From contig OMXX01000031.1 in the NCBI GenBank assembly GCA_900315105.1, positions 76,522 through 140,521 on the forward strand: 64,000 nt of DNA, read 5' to 3'. The stretch is from an uncultured Prevotellaceae bacterium (GTDB lineage Bacteria; Bacteroidota; Bacteroidia; Bacteroidales; Bacteroidaceae). Positions within the stretch are counted from its first letter, which is position 1. Each line of letters begins with the position of its first letter. Both the position numbers and the translations under genes were made by a program. This document shows, in pieces, positions 27,586 to 36,423 of the stretch. The notes beneath the pieces were generated by a model. That model did not search any database, was not told where the DNA came from, and saw only the letters and a program-made list of their open reading frames with translations.

Positions 27586-28275
27586 CTATCTTTTCCTTAT
27601 CAAGGTAAGTCCGTCGCGAAGCGGAATCATGACCTTCTCTACCCTATCGTCATTAGCAACGACATCGTTGAAATCGCGTATTCCTTTCGTCTGATAGTCT
27701 CTTGCATATTCAGGATCGATTACGTGACCGTCCCACAAGGTATTGTCGGCAAGAATCCACCCGCCTTTCGACATCAGAGGAAGAACCATCTCGTAGGTCT
27801 CAACGTATGTACGCTTATCCCCGTCAATAAATGCCATATCAAAGAGAATGCCCTTCTCAGAAGCGATACGCGGAACTTCATCTATTGCATTACCTATTAT
27901 AAATGATATCTTCTCGCTAAGCGGAGAGCCATCTATCCACTTTCGGGTAAAGTCCTCCTGCTCGTCATTTATCTCAAAGGTATAGAGATGACCGTCTTCT
28001 GAAAGTCCCTCGGCAAGACACAATGCTGAATAGCCGGAGAAAGTACCAACTTCAAGCACATTCTTCGGCTTAGCCATCTCAACGAGCATCTTCAGCAAAC
28101 GCCCCTGAAGATGCCCGCTTGCCATACGGCCATGAAGCAGACGGACATTGGTGTCACGATAAAGACGATAGAGATATTCAGGCTCTTTGTCCGAATGTTC
28201 CCTAACGTATTTGTCAAGTTCAGCCTCTCCGTCAAGGGTGGTATGTGTCGGATCCTGTGTCTTAGACTTTGCCAT
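27586..28275 (-). CDS. class I SAM-dependent O-methyltransferase
   Basis: 229 residues of the COMT-like (caffeoyl-CoA O-methyltransferase) fold. The SAM site is NVLEVGTFSGYSALCLAEGL, the acidic residue binding ribose falls in YTFEINDEQ, and the divalent-metal residues lie in DMAFIDGDKRTY and ILADNTLWDG. The N-terminal ~30 residues are a charged lead-in. The substrate cannot be read from sequence. It follows aroQ in the same direction. Confidence 0.88.
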   Translation of the reverse strand: MAKSKTQDPTHTTLDGEAELDKYVREHSDKEPEYLYRLYRDTNVRLLHGRMASGHLQGRLLKMLVEMAKPKNVLEVGTFSGYSALCLAEGLSEDGHLYTFEINDEQEDFTRKWIDGSPLSEKISFIIGNAIDEVPRIASEKGILFDMAFIDGDKRTYVETYEMVLPLMSKGGWILADNTLWDGHVIDPEYARDYQTKGIRDFNDVVANDDRVEKVMIPLRDGLTLIRKR

Positions 28276-28382
28276 TATTTATTTTTTGATTAAAGCTTTT
28301 GGAATAAGGTTTGATTGTTTTCAAAGTCCTCATTTATAAAAGACAAACAAAGTTTATTCCTTATTCCATAAACTTTATTCCA
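28276..28382. other. spacer with inverted repeat between aroQ and methyltransferase gene
   Basis: GGAATAAGG (28301-28309) and CCTTATTCC (about 28355-28363) form a 9-bp inverted repeat in an AT-rich spacer. No promoter box with the correct spacing is apparent. Confidence 0.4.
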
Positions 28383-28799
28383 CTATTCACAGAGAGCAGA
28401 AATTGCCAGACGATAAGAGTCAAGTCCGAAACCACAGATTACGCCTTTGCAAGCAGCAGAGATAAAGCTATGATGACGGAATTCCTCTCGCGTATGTACA
28501 TTACTAATATGCACCTCAATAACAGGACAACGCAAAGAGCGAATACAATCGTGAAGAGCCACGCTCGTATGAGTATAGGCTCCAGCATTGAGAACCACAC
28601 CGTCGTATGTGAAGCCCACCTCTTGTAACTTGTTTATCATCTCACCCTCGATATTGCTCTGGTAGTATTCCAGTTCAACATTAGGGAAACGCTCCTTTAA
28701 CTTTGGGAGATAAGCCTCAAAAGAAGAATCTCCATAGATTCCAGGTTCACGAACACCGAGAAGATTCAGGTTCGGACCATTCATTATCAGTATTTTCAT
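28383..28799 (-). CDS. aroQ: type II 3-dehydroquinate dehydratase
   Basis: 138 residues, MKILIMNGPNLNLLGVREPG onward. Hallmarks are NGPNLNLLG, the flexible active-site loop with the catalytic Tyr (REPGIYG), YQSNIEGEMI, VLNAGAYTHTSVALHD and the catalytic-His region EVHISNVHTREEFRHHS. It converts 3-dehydroquinate to 3-dehydroshikimate in aromatic amino acid synthesis and normally forms a dodecamer. Confidence 0.95.
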   Translation of the reverse strand: MKILIMNGPNLNLLGVREPGIYGDSSFEAYLPKLKERFPNVELEYYQSNIEGEMINKLQEVGFTYDGVVLNAGAYTHTSVALHDCIRSLRCPVIEVHISNVHTREEFRHHSFISAACKGVICGFGLDSYRLAISALCE

Positions 28800-28829
28800 T
28801 CTTTATCTTTCAACTTTAATCTTTCTACT

Positions 28830-29549
28830 TTACTCTTTTCCCTCTCTTAATATCTCGATTAACTCCTTCATTCCCTCACTCGCACCTTTCTTTATATGCG
28901 TGAGATTAGCACGAGTAGCAACAGCATTAGGGTCAATGAGATACATCGGTATTCCCGGACGACAATACTGCACAAGTCCGGCAGCCGGATATACGTTCAG
29001 GCTCGTGCCTATGATTATGAAGATATCAGCCTGTTGGGCTTCCTGAGCAGCATCATACATATTAGGCACATTTTCCTCGAAGAATACGATGAAAGGTCTC
29101 AAAAGACTTCCGTCGCCAGCCTTTTCTCCATGAGGAACCTCAAGGCCTGACTCTCCGAAGCCCTCATGAGGAAGGGTTACGTGAAAGCGAGGATTATCAA
29201 CATCACGACTTGAGCACATCTTCATCAACTCACCATGAAGGTGTATGATTTTTGAGGAGCCGGCCATCTCATGAAGGTTATCCACGTTCTGAGTAACGAT
29301 AGTCACGTCGAAATCCTTCTCAAGTTCCTTCAGCAGAAGATGCCCCTGATTAGGCTTCACATCACGGTACTTGGTACGGAGCATGTTGTAGAAATCATTC
29401 ACATAGCAAGGATCCTGCTCCCAACCAGTATGGCTGGCAACTTTCATCACAGGATAATTATCCCATAGACCGCCAGCATCGCGGAAAGTGGTCAAACCAC
29501 TCTCGACCGACATCCCCGCACCTGTCAAGACAACTATTTTCTTCCTCAT
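28830..29549 (-). CDS. SIR2-family NAD-dependent deacylase, apparently without the zinc cysteines
   Basis: 239 residues from MRKKIVVLTGAGMSVESGLT (a frame extension to 29594 is ignored since the Rossmann strand should be near the N-terminus). NAD-binding motifs are GAGMSVESGLTTFR and TQNVDNLHEMAG, then catalytic His in IIHLHGEL. Where most sirtuins have two CxxC pairs, only one Cys is seen (KMCSSRDVDNPRF), so the zinc site is lost. Likely a desuccinylase/deacetylase-like enzyme of the class III or U type. Confidence 0.88.
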   Translation of the reverse strand: MRKKIVVLTGAGMSVESGLTTFRDAGGLWDNYPVMKVASHTGWEQDPCYVNDFYNMLRTKYRDVKPNQGHLLLKELEKDFDVTIVTQNVDNLHEMAGSSKIIHLHGELMKMCSSRDVDNPRFHVTLPHEGFGESGLEVPHGEKAGDGSLLRPFIVFFEENVPNMYDAAQEAQQADIFIIIGTSLNVYPAAGLVQYCRPGIPMYLIDPNAVATRANLTHIKKGASEGMKELIEILREGKE

Positions 29550-29611
29550 AATTTCAATAGTTTTTACGTTGTTTTTTTGCCTAATATCGGGCATTAATTC
29601 TTAACAATGCA

Positions 29612-29671
29612 CAAAAATAGTAATTTTTTTCGGAAATACACTAAAGTAATCGGAGAAAAATGTTAACTTTG
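29612..29671. promoter_or_regulatory. divergent promoter region between sirtuin and FKBP genes
   Basis: On the minus strand TATTTTTG (29612-29619) could serve the sirtuin gene, and on the plus strand TAACTTTG (29664-29671) the FKBP operon. Both lack a clear TTTG at -33. The 29550-29715 interval contains nothing else recognisable. Confidence 0.5.
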
Positions 29672-29715
29672 CACCTTGATTAAATATTTTTCCACAAAAA
29701 ACGATTAAAATTCAC

Positions 29716-30321
29716 ATGGATAATGTAAGCTACGCCCTCGGACTGGGCATCGGTTCCCAGCTTAAGAGCATGGGCGCAGAGAGTCTCAACATCGATGATT
29801 TCGCACAGGCAATCAAGGATGTGCTCAACGATTCAGAACTCAAGATTTCAATGGCTGATTCACAGAAGATTGTACAGAAATTCTTTCAGGAACAGGAGGC
29901 TAAGCAACGTGCTGCTATGGCAGAGACCGGCAAGAAACTCAAGGCAGAAGGCGAGGCTTACCTTGCAGAGAACGCAAAGAAAGACGATGTAATCACAACA
30001 GCTTCAGGACTTCAGTACACAGTACTCAAAGAGGGCACAGGCAAGTCGCCTAAGGCTACCGATACAGTTGTTTGCCACTATGAGGGTTTCCTCACCAACG
30101 GCACAGTATTCGACAGCAGCATACAGCGTGGCGAACCAGCAGCTTTCCCTCTCAATGGCGTTATCGCAGGTTGGACAGAAGGCCTTCAGCTCATGAAGGA
30201 AGGAGGCAAAAACCGTTTCTTCATCCCTTATCACCTCGCATACGGTGAGGCTGGCGCAGCAGGCTCTATTCCTCCATACGCAGCCCTCATCTTTGACGTG
30301 GAGCTTATCGAGGTAAAGTAA
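29716..30321 (+). CDS. FKBP-type peptidyl-prolyl isomerase, cytoplasmic (Mip/FkpA-like)
   Basis: 201 residues without a signal peptide. The N-terminal ~85 residues are the helical dimerisation domain (SYALGLGIGSQLKSMGAESL), followed by an FKBP domain with VVCHYEGFLTNGTVFDSS, VIAGWTEGLQLM and IPPYAALIFDVELI. It accelerates prolyl bond isomerisation and acts as a chaperone. It is the first of three tandem FKBP genes. Confidence 0.93.
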   Translation: MDNVSYALGLGIGSQLKSMGAESLNIDDFAQAIKDVLNDSELKISMADSQKIVQKFFQEQEAKQRAAMAETGKKLKAEGEAYLAENAKKDDVITTASGLQYTVLKEGTGKSPKATDTVVCHYEGFLTNGTVFDSSIQRGEPAAFPLNGVIAGWTEGLQLMKEGGKNRFFIPYHLAYGEAGAAGSIPPYAALIFDVELIEVK

Positions 30322-30327
30322 GAAGAA

Positions 30328-30349
30328 CCGGAGATTCCGGGAAATCCAG
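30328..30349. repeat. 9-bp phased CCGG array, copy 1
   Basis: CCGG at 30328 and 30337 and CCAG at 30346, exactly 9 bp apart, directly after the first FKBP stop codon. It belongs with the longer copies at 60147 and 60621. Confidence 0.55.
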
Positions 30350-30396
30350 ATAAAATCAGAACAACTAGAAAATAACTAAAATAAAAAACAAAGAAA

Positions 30397-31269
30397 ATGA
30401 AAAAATTCACTTTCGCAGCAATCGCGTTTATCGCTGTTCTTGCTGCTTCTTTCTCTTCTTGCGGCAACAGCCCCAAGGCTAACCTCAAGAACGACATTGA
30501 CACTGTAAGCTACACTATCGGTATGAGTCAGACTCAGGGCCTGAAGGAATACCTCGTTAACCAACTCGGTGTTGATACCACTTATATGGACGCATTCATC
30601 AAGGGTCTCAACGAGGGTGCAAAGGCAGGTGACGACAAGAAGACTGCAGCTTACTATGCTGGTATCCAGATCGGTCAGCAGATCTCTAACCAGATGATCA
30701 AGGGTCTCAACCGCGAACTCTTCGGCGAGGACTCAACAAAGACCGTTTCTATGAAGAACTTCCTCGCAGGTTTCATCGCTGGTACAACTGGCAAGAACCA
30801 GCTTATGACCATAGAGCAGGCTAACGAAATTGCACAGGCAAAGGTTCAGGCTATCAAGGCTCGTGAGGCTGAGAAGCAGTTTGGCGACAACAAGGCAGCC
30901 GGTGAGAAGTTCCTTGCTGAGAACGCAAAGAAGGAAGGTGTAAAAGTTCTCCCTGGTGGTGTTCAGTACAAGGTTATCAAGGAAGGTTCTGGCGAGATTC
31001 CTGCTGATTCTTCAATTGTTGTCGTAAACTACGAGGGTAAGACCATCGACGGAAATGTATTCGATTCTTCATACGGCAAGGAGCCTGTAACATTCCCTGC
31101 AAACAGAGTCATCAAGGGTTGGACAGAGGCTCTCGTTCACATGCCAGTAGGTTCTATCTGGGAAGTATATATCCCACAGGAACTCGCTTACGGTGAGCGC
31201 TCAACAGGTCAGTTGAAGCCTTTCTCTGCACTTATCTTCAAGATTGAGCTTATAAGCATCAAGAAATAA
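30397..31269 (+). CDS. FKBP-type peptidyl-prolyl isomerase, lipoprotein
   Basis: 290 residues. The signal MKKFTFAAIAFIAVLAASFS ends in SSC, with Cys22 probably lipidated. A long helical N-terminal domain (DTVSYTIGMSQTQGLKEYLV) precedes the FKBP domain (VVVNYEGKTIDGNVFDSSYG, VIKGWTEALVHMPVGS, LKPFSALIFKIELI). It should act in the periplasm or on the outer membrane as a folding helper. Confidence 0.93.
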   Translation: MKKFTFAAIAFIAVLAASFSSCGNSPKANLKNDIDTVSYTIGMSQTQGLKEYLVNQLGVDTTYMDAFIKGLNEGAKAGDDKKTAAYYAGIQIGQQISNQMIKGLNRELFGEDSTKTVSMKNFLAGFIAGTTGKNQLMTIEQANEIAQAKVQAIKAREAEKQFGDNKAAGEKFLAENAKKEGVKVLPGGVQYKVIKEGSGEIPADSSIVVVNYEGKTIDGNVFDSSYGKEPVTFPANRVIKGWTEALVHMPVGSIWEVYIPQELAYGERSTGQLKPFSALIFKIELISIKK

Positions 31270-31271
31270 GT

Positions 31272-31310
31272 AAGGCCCTCTAGATCCCCCTGCATAGGGG
31301 GACTTTGGGA
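31272..31310. repeat. GC-rich dispersed repeat with CCCCCT/AGGGGG hairpin
   Basis: GGCCCTCTAGATCCCCCTGC then ATAGGGGGACTTTGGG lies between FKBP genes 2 and 3. It resembles the pair at 48776-48853 (CCTCTAAATCTCCCTGCGTAG; CCCCCTATGCAGGGGGACT). Confidence 0.6.
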
Positions 31311-31371
31311 TTAGAGGTTAGGGGTTAGAGTTTCAATCTCTTAACTTCATAATTTCTTAATATCTTTAGAA

Positions 31372-32355
31372 ATGAAAAAAACTTTTTTTATAGCAATAAC
31401 AATGATGGTGAGCTTCTCAATGCTCACCATCGCTGCTAATGACAAGAAGAAGAAAGCCATCACTCCTGCTGCTGCTCCAGAGCGTACAGTTCTTGCCAAC
31501 AGCAACGATACACTAAGCTATGCCGCTGGTATGTCGCAGACAAACGGACTCATTCCTTACCTCACAAGCCAGTTGAAGGTTGATACAGCCTATATGGCAG
31601 ACTTCATCGCTGGCTTCAAAGAGGCAATGAATAAGACCGAAGATCCAAGCTACAATGCCCATGCTGCTGGTATCGAGATTGCAAAGATGCTAAAGGAACG
31701 CTTGTTCCCAAGCATCGAGAACGAGCTCAAGGGCTCTCCAGAGGCTCTCGTTCGCGAGAAATTCGTTGAGGGTTTCGTTGCAGCTCTCAAGAACGACACA
31801 TCTATTTATAATCAGCAGACATCAGCAAGCTATTTCGAGGCTCGTATGAAGGCGAACCACGAGGCTAAGCAGGAAAGACTCTACGGAGCTAACCGCGAAG
31901 CTGGTAAGAAGTTCCTTGCAGAGAATGCCAAGAAAGAAGGTGTCGTAACAACTCCTTCTGGTCTTCAGTATAAGATTTTGACAAAGGGTACAGGTCCTAT
32001 CCCTACAGCTTCTCAGGAGGTAAAGGTAAAGTATGAAGGAAAGCTCCTCGACGGTACTGTCTTCGACTCTTCATACAAGCGTAGCGACCCAATCACCAAG
32101 TTCCGTTGCAATCAGGTTATCAAGGGTTGGACAGAGGCTCTTACAATGATGCCTGTTGGCTCTACATGGGAACTTTACATCCCTTACGAGCTTGCTTACG
32201 GCGATGCCGACCAGGGCAAGATCAAGCCTTACTCTATGCTCATCTTCAAGGTTGAGCTCATAGGCATTGAGGGATTGGAAGCAGAGAAACCTGCAGAACC
32301 AGTAAAGGCTGCTCCTGCAAAGGCTGCCCCAAAGAAAGCAGCAAAGAGGAAGTAA
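31372..32355 (+). CDS. FKBP-type peptidyl-prolyl isomerase, exported, with Ala/Lys-rich tail
   Basis: 327 residues. N-terminal signal MKKTFFIAITMMVSFSMLTI followed by AAND. The helical domain (TLSYAAGMSQTNGLIPYLTS) and FKBP domain (VKVKYEGKLLDGTVFDSSYK, VIKGWTEALTMMPVGST, IKPYSMLIFKVELI) are clearly related to those of the upstream gene. The last ~30 residues are a P/A/K tail (PVKAAPAKAAPKKAAKRK), basic enough to bind acidic polymers or simply be disordered. Confidence 0.92.
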   Translation: MKKTFFIAITMMVSFSMLTIAANDKKKKAITPAAAPERTVLANSNDTLSYAAGMSQTNGLIPYLTSQLKVDTAYMADFIAGFKEAMNKTEDPSYNAHAAGIEIAKMLKERLFPSIENELKGSPEALVREKFVEGFVAALKNDTSIYNQQTSASYFEARMKANHEAKQERLYGANREAGKKFLAENAKKEGVVTTPSGLQYKILTKGTGPIPTASQEVKVKYEGKLLDGTVFDSSYKRSDPITKFRCNQVIKGWTEALTMMPVGSTWELYIPYELAYGDADQGKIKPYSMLIFKVELIGIEGLEAEKPAEPVKAAPAKAAPKKAAKRK

Positions 32356-32389
32356 ATCTCTTTTCGGAAATAGGAAATAAAAAGTAAGA

Positions 32390-32446
32390 AGTAAAAAGTA
32401 CTCAATCACAACCTTTCGCAATAGTACTTTTTACTTTTTATTTTTT
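32390..32446 (+). terminator. terminator after the FKBP operon
   Basis: AGTAAAAAGTACT (32390-32402) pairs with AGTACTTTTTACT (32423-32435) over 13 bases, followed by TTTTTATTTTTTT. It ends the three-gene FKBP run 35 bases after the last stop. Confidence 0.8.
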
Positions 32447-32477
32447 TGTATCTTTCCGTCCTTGCTTCTTCTGGCAT

Positions 32478-32558
32478 TCTCCATCGGTACTCCATCGATA
32501 GTCCGACAATACTATGGAGCACCTATGGAGCCTCCTAAGAGAAAGAGCGGAAGAACGG
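32478..32558. repeat. 11-bp phased array, copy 3
   Basis: CC at 32481, 32492 and 32503, then GG at 32516, 32527 and 32549 (the last two turns apart), with the tail TAAGAGAAAGAGCGGAAGAAC. Left units are CTCCATCGG-like, right units CTATGGAGC-like. It lies between convergent genes and at the 3' edge of the duplicated unit that follows. Confidence 0.8.
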
Positions 32559-32579
32559 CAGAAAGTCTGGACATAAAAA

Positions 32580-32615
32580 TGTGGCACAACCTATAATAAA
32601 ATAGATTATGCCACA
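32580..32615 (-). terminator. terminator after the 32646 gene
   Basis: TGTGGCA (32580-32586) pairs with TGCCACA (32609-32615). On the minus strand this is followed by TTTTTATG. A related, stronger hairpin ends the paralogous gene at 34593-34622. Confidence 0.65.
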
Positions 32616-32645
32616 ATAATCATATATTACTTACGAGTTATATTA

Positions 32646-33935
32646 TTATCTAGAAATAACGATTTGCTTGGATGCAGCGATTTCGTCATTTACACAAAGG
32701 AATACTATATACAGAACAGTGCCACTCTCTTGTGGAACTCCCACATAACCTCTTCCACTACATTGCCTAATGTACCAAGGACCATCACTTTTCATATTAT
32801 CTATAGTATATCCACCATTTCCAGATGTAGGCAATAGTTTTATTTCTACTTTTGCTCCATTAGGTCTATTGAGAAGACTACTACTCTTGAGTTGGAAGTC
32901 AACATATATCTTGTTGGTACTTCTATCGTACCCCAAATCAACAATCTCAGTACTATTATAAACAGGACTATTATCAGGATCAGGCACTACAGCAACAGTA
33001 GAGATATGCTTACTAATAGTTGTAGTCTTATTATTTTTTTCATCATAAGGTTTAGCTATTATTTCAACATAATACCCATTTTCAAATGAAACATTTTCAA
33101 ATGTAAACCTTTTGGTTGAACTTGAATTTGCTATTGCCCCACCAGACTTTACCACTTTACCCGAACCATTATATACATATATATTTGCGCTTGCAGCATT
33201 ATTCAGGATGTAATCTACATCGATAGTTTTTTGACCTGGTGTATATACGGCTTCTTTAATAGTTCCAGTTACAGCAGGAGGGAAAGGCCATTGGAACTTA
33301 ATTTCCTTCAATAACCTTCCATTACTATACAATCCACACCAATACCAATTTCCATATTCCAGTCTATTTACAGGCAATGTAAAGTTTCTGTATGCATATA
33401 CATTTGTATTTGGATTTGGATCCGAAGATTTTTTTTTGATATTTTCATTGTGAAATAGACGTGTATGTTTCTCATCATATATTCTTATTGAAGAGGAATA
33501 CTCATAACCATGTTGCATGCTGTAATTAACAGTAAGTGTCTTATTGTATATATTTGGGGTGACACTCTTTATATTTCCAGTAGCTTGAACATTTACCGGA
33601 TATGCGCCCACAAAATTATTGCCATTTGTATAAAGTAATACTTGGAATAGACCTTCCTCCAAGGTTGGATCTACGTTCACAATTCCAGAAGATGTATTAC
33701 CATATCGATTTGATACAGTATAAGATGAAGTACATAATGGATTAGTTACACTTCCCTTATGTTGAGACAATATTCCCAATTTCGCATTAGAAGTATAGTC
33801 AGTCGTGAAATTCACAGAAATTGTACTATTGTCGGCATAATATCTAGCAGAATTTATTTTGCTAGTACCAGATGCCGTTTGCACACTACCCCATGTTGCT
33901 AAGAAACATGATAATAAAAGTAAAATTTTTTTCAT
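32646..33935 (-). CDS. secreted protein with four Ig-like beta repeats, function unknown
   Basis: 429 residues from MKKILLLLSCFLATWGSV, a Sec signal peptide. The frame extends to 34169, but that part is the leader shared with the paralogous gene and contains no signal at its start. Four related ~90-residue repeats begin INSARYYADNSTISVNF, VTPNIYNKTLTVNYSM, AVYTPGQKTIDVDYIL and LGYDRSTNKIYVDFQL. The last is closely matched in the 34653 gene, both ending TKQIVISR or SKQIVISR. No catalytic motif. Probably cell-surface or periplasmic. Confidence 0.75.
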   Translation of the reverse strand: MKKILLLLSCFLATWGSVQTASGTSKINSARYYADNSTISVNFTTDYTSNAKLGILSQHKGSVTNPLCTSSYTVSNRYGNTSSGIVNVDPTLEEGLFQVLLYTNGNNFVGAYPVNVQATGNIKSVTPNIYNKTLTVNYSMQHGYEYSSSIRIYDEKHTRLFHNENIKKKSSDPNPNTNVYAYRNFTLPVNRLEYGNWYWCGLYSNGRLLKEIKFQWPFPPAVTGTIKEAVYTPGQKTIDVDYILNNAASANIYVYNGSGKVVKSGGAIANSSSTKRFTFENVSFENGYYVEIIAKPYDEKNNKTTTISKHISTVAVVPDPDNSPVYNSTEIVDLGYDRSTNKIYVDFQLKSSSLLNRPNGAKVEIKLLPTSGNGGYTIDNMKSDGPWYIRQCSGRGYVGVPQESGTVLYIVFLCVNDEIAASKQIVISR

Positions 33936-34298
33936 TTTGTTGGTTTTATTATTAGTGTCCGCAGAATTAGTATTTCGCCAAAACCAAAGAGGCGCGGACA
34001 TCCCCCTCTGGCGGTGATAAAAGCAATGAAAATTCGCCATATTCACTCTAAATATGAAATAATCCCCAAGAACAACCCCACCAACTATGATAGATAGGGG
34101 CAATAGGAAACCTCTGCGTTTCTTTATGAAACAGCACACATCATAACAGAGTTTTAACACTAAGGACAAATAAGATGAATAATAGAGATATTATTATAAT
34201 CCGTCTCGTAATCCGTCTTCATATATTCTTCTGTGTGAATACGTATGTATCGCCATGCAACAATGCAAAATTATGAAAAATATTTCAATAACTCAAAA
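33936..34298 (-). promoter_or_regulatory. promoter and long conserved leader, copy A
   Basis: The promoter is TTTTG (34294-34298), a 20-base spacer and TAATTTTG (34266-34273). The ~320-base leader that follows is about 95 percent identical to the one ahead of the second gene (35904-36240), far more alike than the coding parts. It contains TGTCCGC (about 34000) pairing with GCGGACA (about 33961), enclosing GCC/GGC. It can also be read as a ~60-residue frame (FIKKRRGFLLPLSIIVGG), conserved between copies, so a leader peptide is possible. Confidence 0.55.
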
Positions 34299-34474
34299 CA
34301 AAATACGTTTTCGCAATTACCACCCTCATTTTTAACATACTTTAAAGCATCTGACTATATTTTGCATTCCAAAACTAACAAACGTTTACGTATAATTGTC
34401 AAGAAATTATCATATTTATACGTTTTCCCCTCAATACCCATTCTACATACAAAGACAGAAACATCATTATTCCT

Positions 34475-34533
34475 CCAATGATACACCATCTAACTATGGA
34501 CCATCTATGGAGTATCCTAAGAGGAAGAGCGGA
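34475..34533. repeat. 11-bp phased array, copy 4
   Basis: CC at 34475 and 34486, GG at 34498, 34509 and 34531, with tail CTAAGAGGAAGAGCGGAC. Shorter than its sister at 36424-36548; the two lie at equal places in the duplicated unit. Confidence 0.75.
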
Positions 34534-34592
34534 CTTTTACACAAGAAAACACCCTGGAAACAGAAATTATCAGAATGTCAGGAACAAAAGAA

Positions 34593-34622
34593 GTGGCACA
34601 AGCTATTAATAGCCTGTGCCAC
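34593..34622 (-). terminator. terminator after the 34653 gene
   Basis: GTGGCACA pairs with TGTGCCAC and, inside it, GCTAT with ATAGC; on the minus strand TTCTTTTG follows. Located 30 bases after the stop codon. Confidence 0.75.
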
Positions 34623-34652
34623 AATAATTAAAATATCACTTAGGATTATTTT

Positions 34653-35903
34653 TTATCTAGAAATAACGATTTGCTTAGTCGCACCATCCTCAGTCCCATT
34701 TACGGTAAGTACAACTATATATAGAACATTGCCAGTCTCATTTGGAACGTTTATAAAATAGCCTCCACTATTTTGTGGACAGTACCAAGAACCTCCGTCA
34801 TACCAGCTTCCAGACTTTGTTGACAACAATCTAAACCCTACAGTCGCACCACTTCTCTTGAGTTGGAAGTCAACATTTATCTTATTGGTACTACTGTCAT
34901 ACCATAAATTAGTAATCTGATTACTTGCATAAGCAGGTCCATCACTATCAACAGCAGTAGTAGAGAGATTCTTTACCGACAAATCTTTTCCATTTTCAAC
35001 CAATACAACATCATATCGATAATCGTCTTTTAATTGAACATTTTCAAGTTTAATGTTTTTGGTTTCTCTTGAATTAGTTACTTCCACACTCTTTATTATT
35101 GTATTATACCAGTGATCACGTATCTTTATCGTAGGGTGGTTTTGAGCATACTTCAAGGTGTAATCAACTGAGACAGTTTTACTGCCAGGGGTATATGCAA
35201 CTTTCTGAATATCCCCGACAGGATCAGATATTGGATCGTTAATATCCAGATACGCAATATTAAATTCCATTTTCTCTTTTGAGACAGGATATGCTTTGTT
35301 GACTGTAGCTCCACCTGAATTACATCGAATCAATGTCCCTGCTGTTTTTACAATCACATCAGTTCCTGAGCGTGTTATAGAAAAACCACGTGTATTTCTA
35401 TTAGATGGATCTTTTCCCATTATGTTTTCATTAACTTCTCCTTGTGTGATTTCGCAGCTTTCTGGAATTTTACATTTGTTGACAAACAATACAGATTTTG
35501 CGATATAAATTCCTGGAGCGAGTCCATACTCTTTGGAATTTTTGGATGAAATTGCCAATTGGTAATTCTTTCCACCTTGCAGGCCATTACGATCATCCTC
35601 CATACTTGTAAAACCATATAATTTTTTTGTCTGCCATCCATTCTTTGATGATGAACCATTCAGTTTTTGGGCTTTTGAAGGCGACATCATAACATCGTAT
35701 GATATTCCTTGATAACTTACTCTGTAAAGACCTTCACCTTGCGCCACAGACGCGGATGTACTCCTTGTAGTATTAGGAGCAGATATCATTTCTACACTAA
35801 TTTTATCATTTTTTGTGTAGTCTAAATCATCTTGCTCATCAGAGCAAGAAATAACAGTAATTGCTAACAGACCAGCCAATACTGCGCTAAAAATTTTTTT
35901 CAT
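34653..35903 (-). CDS. lipoprotein paralogous in its C-terminal part to the 32646 product
   Basis: 416 residues. MKKIFSAVLAGLLAITVISC is a lipoprotein signal with Cys20. An N-terminal domain of ~190 residues (VAQGEGLYRVSYQGISYDVM, GINIAKSVLF-like strands) is unlike that of the neighbour; then two Ig-like repeats begin VAYTPGSKTVSVDYTL and LWYDSSTNKINVDFQL, and the protein ends TKQIVISR. Probably surface exposed. It arose with the neighbouring gene by tandem duplication of gene plus leader plus array, followed by domain replacement. Confidence 0.78.
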   Translation of the reverse strand: MKKIFSAVLAGLLAITVISCSDEQDDLDYTKNDKISVEMISAPNTTRSTSASVAQGEGLYRVSYQGISYDVMMSPSKAQKLNGSSSKNGWQTKKLYGFTSMEDDRNGLQGGKNYQLAISSKNSKEYGLAPGIYIAKSVLFVNKCKIPESCEITQGEVNENIMGKDPSNRNTRGFSITRSGTDVIVKTAGTLIRCNSGGATVNKAYPVSKEKMEFNIAYLDINDPISDPVGDIQKVAYTPGSKTVSVDYTLKYAQNHPTIKIRDHWYNTIIKSVEVTNSRETKNIKLENVQLKDDYRYDVVLVENGKDLSVKNLSTTAVDSDGPAYASNQITNLWYDSSTNKINVDFQLKRSGATVGFRLLSTKSGSWYDGGSWYCPQNSGGYFINVPNETGNVLYIVVLTVNGTEDGATKQIVISR

Positions 35904-36275
35904 TTAATTTGGATTTATTATTAGCATTGTGTCCGCAGAATTAGTATTTCGCCAAAAACAAAGAGGCGCGGACATCCCTCTCTGGCGGTGATAATAGCAA
36001 TGAAAATTCGTCATATTCACTCTGGATATGAAATAATCCCCAAGAACAACCCCACCAACTATGATAGATAGGGGCAATAGGAATCCTCCTCGTTTCTTTA
36101 TGAAACAGCACACATCATAACAGAGTTCTTTACACTAAGGACAAATAAGATGAATAATAGAGATATTGTTATAATCCGTCTCGTAATCCGTCTTCATATA
36201 TTCTTCTGTGTGAATACGTATGTATCGCCATGCAACAATGCAAAATTATGAAAAATATTTCAATAACACCCCTCT
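35904..36275 (-). promoter_or_regulatory. long conserved leader, copy B
   Basis: Nearly identical to 33936-34298, including the GTCCGC/GCGGAC dyad and the readable frame (FIKKRGGFLLPLSIIVGG). The -7 box TAATTTTG is kept, but at the -33 position copy B has GGGG/GTG-type bases where copy A has TTTTG, so promoter strength may differ between the two genes. Confidence 0.5.
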
Positions 36276-36423
36276 CATTTTTAACATATTTTAAAACGTT
36301 TGACCATATTTTGCATTCCAAAATCAACAAACGTTTACGTGAAAGCCTCAAAGAATTATCATATTTACACGTTTTCTCGTCGATAACCATTCGACATACA
36401 AAGACAGAAACATCTTTATTTCT

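Noticed and set aside
33936..34169. N-terminal extension of the 32646 gene up to 34169
   Set aside because: The signal peptide starts at 33935, and the upstream part is the leader shared with the other gene, so it is annotated as leader. A separate leader peptide remains possible and is noted there.
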